The notes beneath the pieces were generated by a model, which saw only the letters and a list, made by a program, of their open reading frames with translations, did not search any database and was not told the origin of the DNA. From positions 37,102,846-37,166,845 of the forward strand of contig CM074193.1 in NCBI GenBank assembly GCA_037179385.1: a DNA stretch of 64,000 nt. Direction: 5' to 3'. This document shows positions 15,029 through 24,721 of this stretch, piece after piece (the first letter of the stretch is position 1; each line of letters begins with the position of its first letter). Both the position numbers and the translations under genes were made by a program. Source of the DNA: Holothuria scabra (Eukaryota; Echinodermata; Holothuroidea; Aspidochirotida; Holothuriidae).

Positions 15029-16027
15029 TTTCACTGTAATTACCAGGCGAAAGATTTAGCAATTAATAATCATTTTATTTACGATGTTTGTGCTGCATGG
15101 TCAAACTACTCATTTCGAAATCCAGCAGAAAATTATGGTAACGAAATAATATGGAATAATTCATCGATAAGAATTAATAATGAAATTGTATTTTACGATT
15201 TTATGTATGCAAAAGGTGTCTTAAGGGTTAATGATCTTTATGACAATAACAAAAGACCTCTAAGCTTTGAATCCTTTAAACAAAAATATTCATTGGATGT
15301 TTTCCCTTTCACCGTTTTTTATGGTATTTTATCCGCTATTCCTAGAGTTTGGATTGAAAGTCTGGATGTGTTAAATCATGAAAATTTAAATGACTTGGCA
15401 GATAATCTTCATGATATTTTGTATGTATCCCGTTATATCTAGAGGCAATTAATTGAAACTGTCACTACACCTTTTGTTGCTTTTTCAAAGTGGAACGAAG
15501 TTTTTCAGTTCAACCAATCCCAATGGCAAACCATTTGTAAAATTCCTTTCACCTCATGCAAAGAAAGCAAGATTCGTTACTTTCAATACCGTTTTATTCA
15601 TCGTATTCTAGGCACTAATGCCCGCCTTTATCGTATGAATATCGTAGGCAGCCCACTTTGTACCTTTTGTAAAGAACAGAACGAATCTATAGAACACTTT
15701 TTTTGGGAATGTAACATCACTTCAAATTTTATTTTAGACGTTGAACAAAGCATGTTGGGCAGACAGTTTACTTTCTCCAAGGAAGACTTATTTTTTGGGT
15801 ATAAGTTCTACTTAAGACATCCATATAACTTTTTGATTTTTCATCTAAAATTTTATTTGTTCAACAAGAAACTGAATTTTGAGTTACCCAACTTAAATGA
15901 GTTTTTATATAAATTCAAATTTAGTATACAAGTCGAAAAGAAAATCGGGAATTCAAGAGTAAGTCCCACAATAACATATGATAGTCTTCAGCTGGCATTT
16001 AGAAACTGTCCGCTCCTTTTTCAATAA
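15029..16027 (+). pseudogene. C-terminal region of the nested L1 ORF2
   Basis: After stops at 15026-15200 the frame resumes with FMYAKGVLRVNDLYDNNKR, LSFESFKQKYSL and, after another stop near 15440, QWQTICKIPFTSCKESKIRY. It ends with CTFCKEQNESIEHFFWEC, a C-x2-C-x7-H-x4-C zinc-knuckle-like motif conserved in L1-group proteins. The reading frame stops at 16027, about 250 bp before the poly-A. Confidence 0.75.
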
Positions 16028-16279
16028 ACATTAATTTTAAGAGGGACGTTGATGAATTTTATTGGTGGGGTCCTTGTGTTGGAAGTTAAATAGCCGATGT
16101 TTATTGTAAATGTATATCCTGTAAGCGAAATGCTTGATTTTTGTTGGAGGGATTTCTAACTGTACGTTTATAGTATCCCTATACGTTAATATGCAGATAA
16201 ATTGTAAATTGTTAATTATTGTTCTGTTAACGTGTACCATATTCGATGCAAACACTGAATAAAAGAGGATGGAAAAAAA

Positions 16280-16295
16280 AAACCGTATGTCATTT
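16280..16295. other. Target duplication, right copy, for the plus-strand L1
   Basis: AAACCGTATGTCATTT directly follows the poly-A run at 16273-16279 and matches 12869-12884 exactly. Confidence 0.9.
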
Positions 16296-17167
16296 CTACT
16301 AGCTTGTAGGCCGTTATAAATAGTATTGGATACAGCATATACAGAAATAGTTTCAGCAATAACATCTTTTATAATGCTTACATAACGTTCATCTTTTAAA
16401 AGCGAATTATTGAATTTCCAAAAGCCTCTACCTGTTATAACACTACTAAGCTTAAAAGTTGTGCTAATCAAAGAATGATCGGATCTATAACCGTACTTTA
16501 TTGAGGAATCTACAACGGTATTCATCAGGCCCGAAGATACTAGAAAAAAATCCAAACGGCTTTGCTTAACAGGTGTCTTTTGGCGCCATGTAAATACTCT
16601 CTCAGTGGGGTGATAAACACGCCAGACATCGAATAAGTTGTAGTCATTCATAAGACTTAACACAGCCTGCCGAGCCCTGGCATTATTGTCATGCAAGTAA
16701 TTGAAGGTATCAAGGTCTGGATTGAAAACCACATTCCAATCCCCAACAATAATACAATGCAATGCACTGAACTTCTCTACGATGCTTTTAAGAAGATCGT
16801 GGAAGAAAGAAGGGTTGTCCAGATTCGGGCCATACAATGTGATTAAAGTAATATTATAATTACCTATATCTAAGTTCAGTGCAACAAAATTCCCATTTTC
16901 ATCGAATTCCACTTCATTAACAGTAAAGTCAAAATTTGCATTCATAAGTATTGCAACCCCTCTTAAGTTGGAGGTACCCGATGAGATATAACATTCATTG
17001 CCCCATTCTTTTGCAACAAGATTACTCAAATTTTGATCCCAGTGAACATCCTGAAGGCAATATATATGACTACCAGTATTCTTTATGTAATCAAAAACAT
17101 CTGACCGTTTCTGTGTATCTCCTAATCCCCGACAATTCAACGATACTATTTTGATGTCACCTGTCAT
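16296..17167 (-). pseudogene. APE-type endonuclease domain of the minus-strand L1 ORF2
   Basis: Starting at the ATG at 17167 there are about 290 intact codons of an apurinic-like endonuclease, the enzyme that nicks target DNA before reverse transcription. SLNCRGLGD is at residues 9-17 and CLQDVHWD at 37-44. TLYGPN, then IVGDWNVVFNPDLDTF follow, then SRLDFFLVSSG and YRSDHSLI with the catalytic histidine. The usual catalytic Glu of LQE is Asp (residue 40). The domain ends at NDIRF where the plus-strand L1 is inserted. Codons beyond 16296 in the same open frame are antisense of the inserted 3' UTR and are not part of this protein. Confidence 0.88.
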
Positions 17168-17663
17168 AATTAAATGTTAACTGGTTTTTAATTAGAAAAA
17201 AACATTACCTTTGCACAATAATATATCTATAGTATAGTTGATCCAAGAAGGCCAAGAGAAATTTTAGACACAAAAAACAACAAATCACAAAGACAAAATA
17301 ACACATACATAATACTTCATCAAAGGCAGAGAAGGTAACCACAAATCTCCCACAGAAATATGACGTCAACCAGCACTGCAAAGCGACTGTACACAGTTCA
17401 GGATATTTATAACTAACAATCAAAAGTAAACAAAATTAACCGCTGATCTTCTCAGTGGCACCGTCCGTTTTCACAATGATAAGGCTAGAGGGAACCGACC
17501 AAGGCACCTAGGCATACTTAACTCCTTGCTTCTTTCTAATTTCAGGAAGCTTTTGGCGTAGAGACCTTCGGGACTCACGAACAGAGTAGGTCACGTCATC
17601 TGTTATAAAGATGTGCTTCCCTTTAAAGGTTTCCCTTTCAGTAAGGTAGCGGATCGTACTGTA
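17168..17663 (-). pseudogene. C-terminus of ORF1 and inter-ORF region of the minus-strand L1
   Basis: Near 17635-17505 the minus strand reads ETFKGKHIFITDDVTYSVRE, then SRRSLRQKLPEIRKKQGVKY, followed by an in-frame stop. A basic, arginine-rich stretch of this kind occurs at the end of L1-type ORF1 RNA-binding proteins. After the stop, further codons (VPWSVPSSLIIVKTDGATEK) keep the same frame. About 270 bp separate this from the ORF2 start. The 5' remainder of the element is missing. Confidence 0.5.
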
Positions 17664-18083
17664 TTACAGTTTTAACACAGTTGAAACAGTTTTAGGCTTC
17701 TTCGCCGGCTTTCTCACTGAGAACATTTGAACATTAACGCACAACGTCTTGTTTCAAGTTCATTGGCTAACTGATTGGTCAGTGTCTATGGTGTCTTCAC
17801 AAGCGCCAATCTATGCACGCGTTTAAATTCTTACGCGCTTAAAACACAAAACCAACTACTGCGTTCATTTTCCAAGCACGCCGAAGTAAGCGTCAATAAT
17901 TCCTGACTTCATCACATGGAGAAATGCATTGTGCGCATACAGAACTCGCTTTGAAAATGCTTCCACGCTGACATCTCGTCACAATGGAATTTTCTGTTAC
18001 GCATAAATAATTGTGCGCGCTTCTCACGGAATAGAGCTGTGCGCATGTCCAATCAACACCACCGCACCTTCGTTTGAGCCTCC

Positions 18084-18199
18084 GTCAGCGCGTCTAACAG
18101 TGTAGGGGTAGGAGTTTGGTATCTACGTTTATAATAACTGACAAGTTATTATAAACGTAGATACCAAACTCCTACCCCTACACTGTTAGACGCGCTGAC
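18084..18199. repeat. Perfect 56-bp inverted repeat, 4-bp loop
   Basis: The arms 18084-18139 and 18144-18199 are exact reverse complements, separated by GACA. They are the left ends of two family-3 hAT-like copies joined head to head. The terminal bases (AGTTATTATAAACG) differ from the usual CAAAGATATTATAAACG in both arms in the same way, so the arms have a common recent origin. Confidence 0.9.
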
Positions 18200-19579
18200 T
18201 ACTCATGGAGGCTGGGTCGGAGGGGCGGAAGTGTTCATTTGACATGCGCACAGTTCTATTCTATTTGTATAGCAAATGTCATTTCCATTGGTGACATACC
18301 CATTTGTAGGTCTGAGAAAATGAAATTACTTGGTGTGTTTCTGGATGAATCCCTTAATCTCAAGTATCACATATCTATGAAGGCAAGGGCATCCGCCCTC
18401 GCTATGTATAATTTGAAGAAGATCCGTAATTATCTAGACATAGCAAGTTGTCTTAAATATGCTAATGCTCTGATTTTTTCATAAATGGATTATTGTAATA
18501 GCCTGTTCATTAACCTTCCGGACTCTACGTTACATCCACTTCAAAGAATTCAAAATCTTACTGCCAAATTAATCCTCGGTAGATCCAAATTTGACAGTGC
18601 CTCTGAGGCTTTGAAAGAGCTACACATTCTGCCCATCACCATCAAAGCTCGTATTGATATAAGATTCTTCTCCTTGTATTCAAATGTCTCCACAATTTAG
18701 CACCAACTCATTTATCAGGGTTGATTGAACTCAAAGCGTCCAATTATGTTACTAGATCTTAAAAAGTTTACTTCTTAAGGTTCCTTTCACCACTCGCAGT
18801 TCTTTTGCGGATCGTTCTTTTATGGTCGCTGGCTCGAAGCTTTGGAATGCCCTCCCGATTCAAATTCGGCAGTCGTCTTCTATTAATTCTTTTAAGGATG
18901 CTTTGAAAACTTATCTTTTCTGGAAATCTTTTTCTTGATTTTTGTTCTTTGTAAAGCGCCATTGAGTGTGTTTCATCACAGTAATCTGCGCTATATCAAG
19001 TTTTGCAACCTTAACCTTAACCTTATTCGGCGATCTTCGTGCATAACTATGGATACATGACAGAAAAATCCATTGTGACGAAATGTCTGAATGCGTGCAT
19101 TTTCAAAACGAGTTATGTACGCGCAAAATACTTTTCTCTGTCAATAGTTCGGAGTGAAAGAGACGCGCACTTCTGTGTGCTGGGGAAATGAACGCAGTGG
19201 TTGGTTTTTCGTTGTACGCGCGTAAGAATGTAAACGCGTGTAAAGATGTGCGCTTGCAAAGATACCATAGAAACTGACCAATCAGTAAGCCAGTGAACTT
19301 CAAACCAGTCGTTTTGCGTTAATGTTCAAATGTTCTTAGGTAGAAAGCCGACGAAGAAGCTATAGACTATTTAATGATAGTTTAATTTAATAAAGAACTG
19401 TGTTTGCAGGAGATGCAATGTTTAAAAATCACACGTATCTATACTACCGAAAGATGTCAATTTACTCTTAGCTTTCAAAACGAATGATCAGTGATCAGCA
19501 CTTCCGCCCCTCCGATTGGGCCTCCGTGAGGAGTCACCGCGCCATTTTAAGTTTGGTATCTATGTTTATAATTTCTTTG
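18144..19579 (+). mobile_element. hAT-like family 3, copy A3, split by a CR1/L2-group fragment
   Basis: It starts AGTTATTATAAACGTAG at the palindrome and ends GTTTATAATTTCTTTG. Family sequence stops at CAGTTCTATTC (18261) and resumes with TATTCGGCGATCTTCGTGCA (19024). The intact copy A4 has CAGTTCTATTCGGTTATCTG there, which defines the insertion. The next copy follows after exactly 8 bp (ATCCTCGT). Confidence 0.75.
18262..19023 (+). pseudogene. CR1/L2-group retrotransposon 3' fragment
   Basis: A 762-bp 5'-truncated copy. Its broken frames encode the region after the RT fingers and palm: MKLLGVFLDESLNLKYHI, then, after an in-frame stop, MDYCNSLFINLPDSTLHPLQ and RIQNLTAKLILGRSKFDSAS, and after frameshifts GSKLWNALPIQIRQSSSINS followed by FKDALKTYLF. 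The 3' UTR has TTGTAAAGCGCCATTGAGTG and TGCGCTATATC, a hairpin-forming end common in this group, followed by a CCTTAA tandem tail. TATTC lies at both edges (18257-18261 and 19024-19028), probably the target duplication. Confidence 0.8.
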
Positions 19580-19587
19580 ATCCTCGT

Positions 19588-20243
19588 CAAAGATATTATA
19601 AACGTAGATACCAAACTCCTATCCCTACACTGTTACACGCGCTGACTCCTCACGGAGGCTCAATCGGAGGGGCGGAAGTGTTCATTTGACATGCCCACAG
19701 TTCTATTCGGTTATCTGCGTGCATAATCCTGTATACGTTATACTAAATTCCATTGTGACGAAATGTCATAGTGCGTGTATTTTCAAAGCAAGTTCTGTAC
19801 GCGCACAATGCATTTGTCCGTGTGCAGTCTGGAGAAACTGACGCGTACTTCCGCATGCTTGGAAAAAGAACGCACTAGTTGATCATTGTGTTGTAAGCGC
19901 GTGCACAGACGTGCGCTTGTGAAGATACCATAGAAACTGACCAATGAGTAAGCAAATGAACTTCAAACCAGTCGTTGTGCGTTAACGTTCAAATGTTCTT
20001 AAGTAGAAAGCCGGAGAAGAAGCCTAAAACTGTTTCATATTAGTGAAATTTATTGAAGAACTGGTTTTTGCAGGAATTGCAATGTTTTAAAATCGTACTT
20101 ATTTATACTACCGGAAGATATCAATCAACTGTTAGCTTTCAAAACGACTGATCAGTGATCAGCACTTCCGCCCCTCCGAATCAGCCTCCATGAGGAGTCA
20201 CCGCGCCATTTTAAGTTTGGTACCTATGTTTATAATATCTTTG
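19588..20243 (+). mobile_element. hAT-like family 3, copy A4 (complete, 656 bp)
   Basis: The left end is CAAAGATATTATAAACGTAG and the right end TATGTTTATAATATCTTTG. Both ends continue inward with related but distinct segments (ACTCCTATCCCTACACTG; AAGTTTGGTACC and GGCGCGG). It is flanked by ATCCTCGT and CTCCTCAT (6 of 8). It has no coding capacity, so its transposase must have come from elsewhere. It serves as the intact reference for the disrupted copies beside it. Confidence 0.75.
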
Positions 20244-20271
20244 CTCCTCATCCCCTGTAGCGCCGCCATTG

Positions 20272-22671
20272 TGAAGAACACCGATCATATTTATTTTGCT
20301 GCTAGAGATTGTCTTGTAAAGATAAGAGTTGCACCATTTGGATTTATTTTTCAATCTTTATAAAATGTAGGTTTGATATTTTAGAAAAAATCGAAATTTA
20401 AAGAAATTAGACATGTGTGCTTAGCATCTGTGTTTACAATGTGGGGGCAAAATGTGTTTAGAAAAACGTTCATTTCCTAAACACCCTTAAAAGAGTATAC
20501 TGTCTGGCCACGGGCAAACTTTTCACCTTTATTTGAGTCTTAAAAGTCAAGACACTGTAGATGTCACCTGTATTTTACATACAATTATACTTTAACCATT
20601 AGCTACCAAACGTTTATTTTAACCTTAATTCAATTCTCCGATGTATTTACGTTAGTATATTTACGTCACATTTTAAACTAAAAACATCGAACTGCAGTTT
20701 TATTTGATTCGGTGTTTCATTGGACTGACGTCACAAACGCAGTTTTAAACATCCTAATTTTTGCTCAATTTTACAAATGAAAGTACTGTAAGCGCGTCAC
20801 CTCTTAATAACGCATGATGAACTAAACGAACATGACGATGCTAAAAGCCCCCCTTTGTGTAATATTTGTTTTACCATTTTGTAGGGATTTAGGCCAAAAT
20901 TATGTGCAATATTTCCTTCCTTTTGTTATTATGCTTATTTCTGCTTCACTCCTCTCTAAAACGGAGTTTGTCTTCTCAATCGTAGGCTCTTAGGCATATT
21001 CACACCTTTTTTCCCCTTCACCTATTACAGGAAGATGTAAACATGTTTTCTCCATAGTTTGTGTAATTAACGAAATTTGTATTACGATAAAATGAATAAA
21101 AATCTGTATCAAACAACAAAATGGCCCCAAATCTTGCGCTCCATGTTAATTTTACCCCAAGGACATAACGCGTTGTGTGATACAGTAATCAAACTATCAC
21201 TTGACAAGTTTTTTACTTGGCGTTAAGAGTTTGGTGTTAGAGTTACAAGTTCTACGTCACGAAATTCCTTGTTTAGCAGGTTAGAGGCGCAGAATATCAA
21301 AAGACTGATATTCCTGTAAACATCCTATTGCGTCACTGATTTGTAGTTGTTTGTTTCTCTATCATTGAAAGACTGTTTTTTAAAACGGAGTTACACACAA
21401 CGATAGTTTCTTTGTTAATTCATTAATTCTATTTTAAACGACCTCTTCCTACCTAGCATTCTGCTAAAGTTTATATTTAGAATTGTCCATGATGCGTAGT
21501 CAAGGAATGGGGGAAGGGGCAGTGAGCCCCTTCTTGAGCTTATTTTACAGCATGGCTTATTGTTGTCTAACATATCGCTTTCATTTCCACCATTTATTTC
21601 AGGTGAATAATAGTTAGGACGATTTTCTGTAAGCTTTGTGACATTATGATGGCGCTACGCTTAATTAGGCTAACGCAGTTGTTGCCTCATCATTGAAATA
21701 CTTCATACTGTCATAACTGCCATCACATTCAAGTAAACTAATGCAGTGCGGCTCTCTGACAAAATGCAGCAGAATCTACGGTATTCCTTTACACCGCTCA
21801 AAGGTATAGAAGCAGTCATGTGTGTGAGCTGTCCAATTTGCCTTGTGCGTGCACTGAGTTGCTCAGGTTATCATTGACTATATTGTGAGCACAGGGTTGT
21901 GAGCACGGGGGCTCCCTTTTCACAGCTACAGCACTGATAATTTCATAGGCGTGGGGTTGGGTAACCGTGTCATCGCATGCCTCTTAAAAACAAGAGGCAC
22001 ATTTTGTAAACGTTTGCATGATGAAATGTTCCTTCTAATTTTTGTTACATCCTTGTTCTCTGCCTGATTACCTCTTTTCGCTTCAGATATGAAATGAAGC
22101 TCTCTTTCTCTACACTTACACACATGACATACTCATACTGTGTTTTACTTCTGGTTAATTGATTGACAGTAATATATACATCAAAATACACAAAAAGTTA
22201 CGTAACATTTGGGGTTACCTAACAGACCAGTGAAGCATGTGCTAATTGCTTTTCACGCAGTGTGAACACAGTGAAAGCATAAATCACTTGAAGGCACAGA
22301 TCATGTGAAAAGCTCAAACACCAATTACACTCCACGCCGCCTTGGATCTACTGGGGTGTCTATATGTTGCTTTCGTAGGGAGCAACGTTACGGCATGGTA
22401 CTCTTAGCTCTTAGCAATTTGATTACATTGATATTTTTTCAAAAGAAAAAGACGACAAGGCTGGTTTGCATAGCAAAATAAGAGCATTTCTGCATTTTTT
22501 TGAAAGTTATTTTTCATCTGTCTATACGGTAGTGCTGATTGGTCTTGTGTCTGTTATCCGTTTCTTTCATTTTTTTTATTTTCGAAGTCGGCTTTTCGAC
22601 TATAGGACGGATAACACTTTCCTTCCTTCCCGTGGCGAGAAAGGGTACTGAAGGGGGCTGGAAATGGTGAA
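20272..22671. other. No supportable gene
   Basis: I found no exon with convincing splice sites, no known repeat end and no RNA gene. AT-rich, with scattered short open frames lacking motifs. Confidence 0.45.
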
Positions 22672-22672
22672 A

Positions 22673-22706
22673 GTTTTTTTTTTTTTTTTTTTTGGGGGGG
22701 GGGGGA
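22673..22706. repeat. T run followed by G run
   Basis: About 20 T are followed by 14 G, a low-complexity tract. Confidence 0.9.
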
Positions 22707-22804
22707 GATAGGCCTATACCAAATTAAGAACGGAACTAGAGATGACCAAAAAGTGCTTGAGAGGGAGATAAACCAAAATTCATTAGGAACATTGAAATGC
22801 TTAA

Positions 22805-23080
22805 AGGGAAATATTGCGTTTAAAATGCTCCAACAAAGTACTAAAGTAAATAGCTCTAGTCATTTTCAAATCATTCGGTCTCAAAACAATATACCCCAGC
22901 AAAAGCTTCATCTCTTCAAAATATTATGCACAAGAAGAGTTATGGAAGGTGCATCACTTGGGATATTGGTATTTTGGATGAACAAATTATTCTTGAGCAA
23001 CAAACATCGGAATTTCTATCTGAGGGAAACTCGTTTCTTAGAAAGAAGGCTACCATGTAAAACAAACGCAATATTTCCCT
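22805..23080. mobile_element. TTAA-flanked MITE (276 bp)
   Basis: TTAA at 22801-22804 and 23081-23084 brackets inverted ends AGGGAAATATTGCGTTT and AAACGCAATATTTCCCT, which match perfectly over 17 bp. TTAA duplication is the signature of piggyBac-type and a few other transposases. The 125-codon open frame overlapping it on the plus strand runs through both ends and is not a gene. Confidence 0.8.
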
Positions 23081-23393
23081 TTAACTTATATAGTGGTACC
23101 GGTAATCCTTGTCCCCTGTGGCTATACTAGCTCGACGCAGTAGATGGGGACAGAAGGAGAAACACACGTAGATTTCAATTTGCTATTGGCTTTACTCTTT
23201 GGCCCTTCTACATAAAAATATTTAGATCCCTAAAAGCTATCTCACCCCCTTGAGTATCTTGTCTGGCTATAGGCGTGGCTTGGCCAAACTTTCTCACCAG
23301 AATATACAGTTTTTCCTACACTATGTGAAAAAACTCTTGTTTCAATTAATTTCAGACAGTCGGAGACTTAACTACAAAACAGTGGAGATTATA

Positions 23394-23653
23394 TAGACGA
23401 ATTCGATTAGCGCTTGTTTTTAGTGACTGTAGGCCGCTATTAGTGGAGTCCATCAGCCTAAAACCGTCTTTATTTAGTCTTTACATGAATTTCAAACCCT
23501 CATATTTAGTGAACTTGGAGAATTTACAATACAAATTAGTGTGCATCCATCCATGATAGAGGTACGCAAGGAAATCAAAAGGGCAAAAGGTGATGGACCC
23601 CAGTTATGGCTGACTAAAATCAGACCATCACTTGCTGTCCGGATTCTTGTATA
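23394..23653 (-). mobile_element. MITE family 4 (ACGAATCCGG ends), copy 1
   Basis: The inverted ends are TATAGACGAATTCGATTAGC and GCTGTCCGGATTCTTGTATA. Internal landmarks are GGTGATGGACCCCAGTTATG and CATCAGCCTAAAACCGTC. It is inverted relative to the complete copy at 31674-31932. TATA at each end suggests a TA target. Confidence 0.7.
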
Positions 23654-23748
23654 GTATTTACATCAGGCCTTGTCAACTAGTTTGACTGAAGCGCCACTTC
23701 GTGGTATTGAGTGGGATTCGAGCGCCACTTACAATAGGATGACTATTC

Positions 23749-24713
23749 CAAAGATATTATAAACGCAGACACCAAACTCCTCTCCCTACTACACTGTTAG
23801 ACGCGATGACTCCTCGCGAAGGCTCAATCGGAGGGGCGGAAGTGTTCATTTGACACAAAGATATATACAAACACAGCTACCAAACTTTAAATGGCGCGGT
23901 GACTCTTTGTGGCATGCGCACAATTCTTTTCAATGATCTATAGAGGCTTTGCAATTACGTCACGAAACCGCCATGCTGGAGGACACTCATGCCAAATACA
24001 CGTGGCTTTGTGCCGAACGCACTGCACAGAGTGCATTGCGGTATGCACGGTGTGTACACGTTCAACGAGCAAGCGCGTCTAGTGTGGTTTACTGCGTAGT
24101 TACATGTACTCCAACATGGCCGCCGGAAAGTATTATGACGTCATGTGAAAAGCCTCTATAGCGCATAACTATGGAATGCGTGATAGAAAGTCATTGTGAC
24201 GGGAGGTCAGCGTTCATACATGTTTATCATGATAGTGCTATACGCACACAATACATTTCTGTGTTTAAAGTTCGAGGTAACTGACGCACACTTATGCGTG
24301 CTTGGAAAACGAACGCATTAGTTTATTTGGGTTGTTATCGCGTTAGAACGTAAACGCGTGTATAGATTTGCGTTTGTAAAGATACAATAGCAAGACCAAT
24401 CAGCAAGTCCATAAACTTCAAAACAGTCGCTGTGCGTTCATGTTCAAATATTCTTAAGTGGGAAGTCTCGAAAAGCAAGAAACTCTTCCATATAAATGAA
24501 ATGTAGGCCTATTAAAGAATCGCTTCCTTAAGATTTGAGATGTTTTTAAAATTACAGGTATTTATTCCACTCGAAGATATTAATTTACCTGGCTTCTTCC
24601 TGGCTGGCTTCCAAAACGACTGATCAGTGATCAGCACTTCCCCCTCCGAATCGGCCTCCATGAGGAGTCGCCGCGCCACTTTAAGTTTGGTATCCGTGTT
24701 TATAACATCTTTG
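23749..24713 (+). mobile_element. hAT-like family 3, copy A5 with exact 8-bp duplication
   Basis: The ends CAAAGATATTATAAACGC and TTTATAACATCTTTG are bracketed by GACTATTC at 23741-23748 and 24714-24721, a perfect 8-bp duplication that supports hAT-type transposition for the family. At 965 bp it exceeds the 656-bp reference because a TA-flanked element (23941-24159) and a 58-bp piece with CACAAAGA/TCTTTGTG ends (about 23857-23914) are inserted in it. Confidence 0.85.
23941..24159 (+). mobile_element. TAGAGGC-end element nested in copy A5 (219 bp)
   Basis: It has inverted ends TAGAGGCTTT and AAAGCCTCTA (the complement reads TAGAGGCTTTTCACATGACG) and is flanked by TA on both sides. Inner segments are ACGTCACGAAACCGCCATG and, inverted, GGCGGCCATGTTGG. 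A truncated relative is at 11394-11545. The TA target suggests a Tc1/mariner-type mover, but no transposase is encoded. Confidence 0.65.
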
Positions 24714-24721
24714 GACTATTC

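Larger units (their letters stand above)
12885..16279 (+). mobile_element. L1/Tx1-group retrotransposon (plus strand), 5'-truncated, nested
   Basis: This 3.4-kb insertion lies in the linker region of the older minus-strand L1 and is bounded by an exact 16-bp target duplication. The 5' end is cut within the endonuclease domain: SRLDFFLIAR-like codons near 12919 and HWKFNNSLLFDPEYI near 13051. It continues through linker, RT and zinc-knuckle C-terminus to a 3' UTR ending AATAAAAGAGGATGG plus poly-A. Frameshifts and stops (13027, 13110, 13570-13830, 15028-15200, 15440) make it a dead copy. It postdates its host element. Confidence 0.85.
11788..17663 (-). mobile_element. L1/Tx1-group retrotransposon (minus strand, RT deleted, 5'-truncated)
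   Basis: The 3' end is marked by the poly-T run at 11784-11793. The 10-mer TTACAGTTTT flanks the copy (11778-11787 and 17664-17673), consistent with target-primed integration. Reading on the minus strand it carries the C-terminus of an ORF1 protein, a complete endonuclease domain, the endonuclease-RT linker, then directly the C-terminal zinc-knuckle region. The RT core is missing. A plus-strand relative is inserted at 12885-16279. Without that insertion and its second target copy the element is about 2.5 kb. Confidence 0.75.
11578..18139 (-). mobile_element. hAT-like family 3, copy A2, carrying two L1/Tx1 insertions
   Basis: The left edge (CAAAGATATTATAAACATAG) is the family's right end read backwards. 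The right edge (GTATCTACGTTTATAATAACT) is its left end. The family's internal sequence stops at 11787 near TTCAATAAATTTCACTTACAG and resumes at 17664 with ACAGTTTTAACACAGTTGAA. An intact copy at 19588-20243 shows these segments adjacent. The gap is filled by the minus-strand L1. The 8-mer ATGAGGAG just left of it is the complement of CTCCTCAT. Confidence 0.7.
10539..20271. mobile_element. Host G-run MITE (family 2) split by a 9.4-kb composite
   Basis: The left part, 10539-10868, starts GGCGGCGGCACCAGAATGG and contains the G run and GAACTAACTT-like segment of family 2. The right part, 20252-20271, reads CCCCTGTAGCGCCGCCATTG. Joined, the two parts follow the end of the copy at 6480-6542 (CCCCCCTCGTCTCCCG, then GCACCGCCACTG). 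The 8-mer CTCCTCAT stands at both edges of the interruption, 10861-10868 and 20244-20251. This shows that the whole block between them entered this MITE, at least at first, as one transposition. Confidence 0.65.

Noticed and set aside
16037..16295. C-terminal 86 codons of the endonuclease open frame
   Set aside because: They are antisense of the nested L1 3' UTR and joined to the endonuclease only by the insertion.
18999..19023. CCTTAA repeats as possible interstitial telomere sequence
   Set aside because: They are few, directly follow a retrotransposon 3' UTR and fit its short tandem tail.
22753..23130. 125-codon plus-strand open frame
   Set aside because: It spans both ends of a TTAA-flanked MITE and has no motif.
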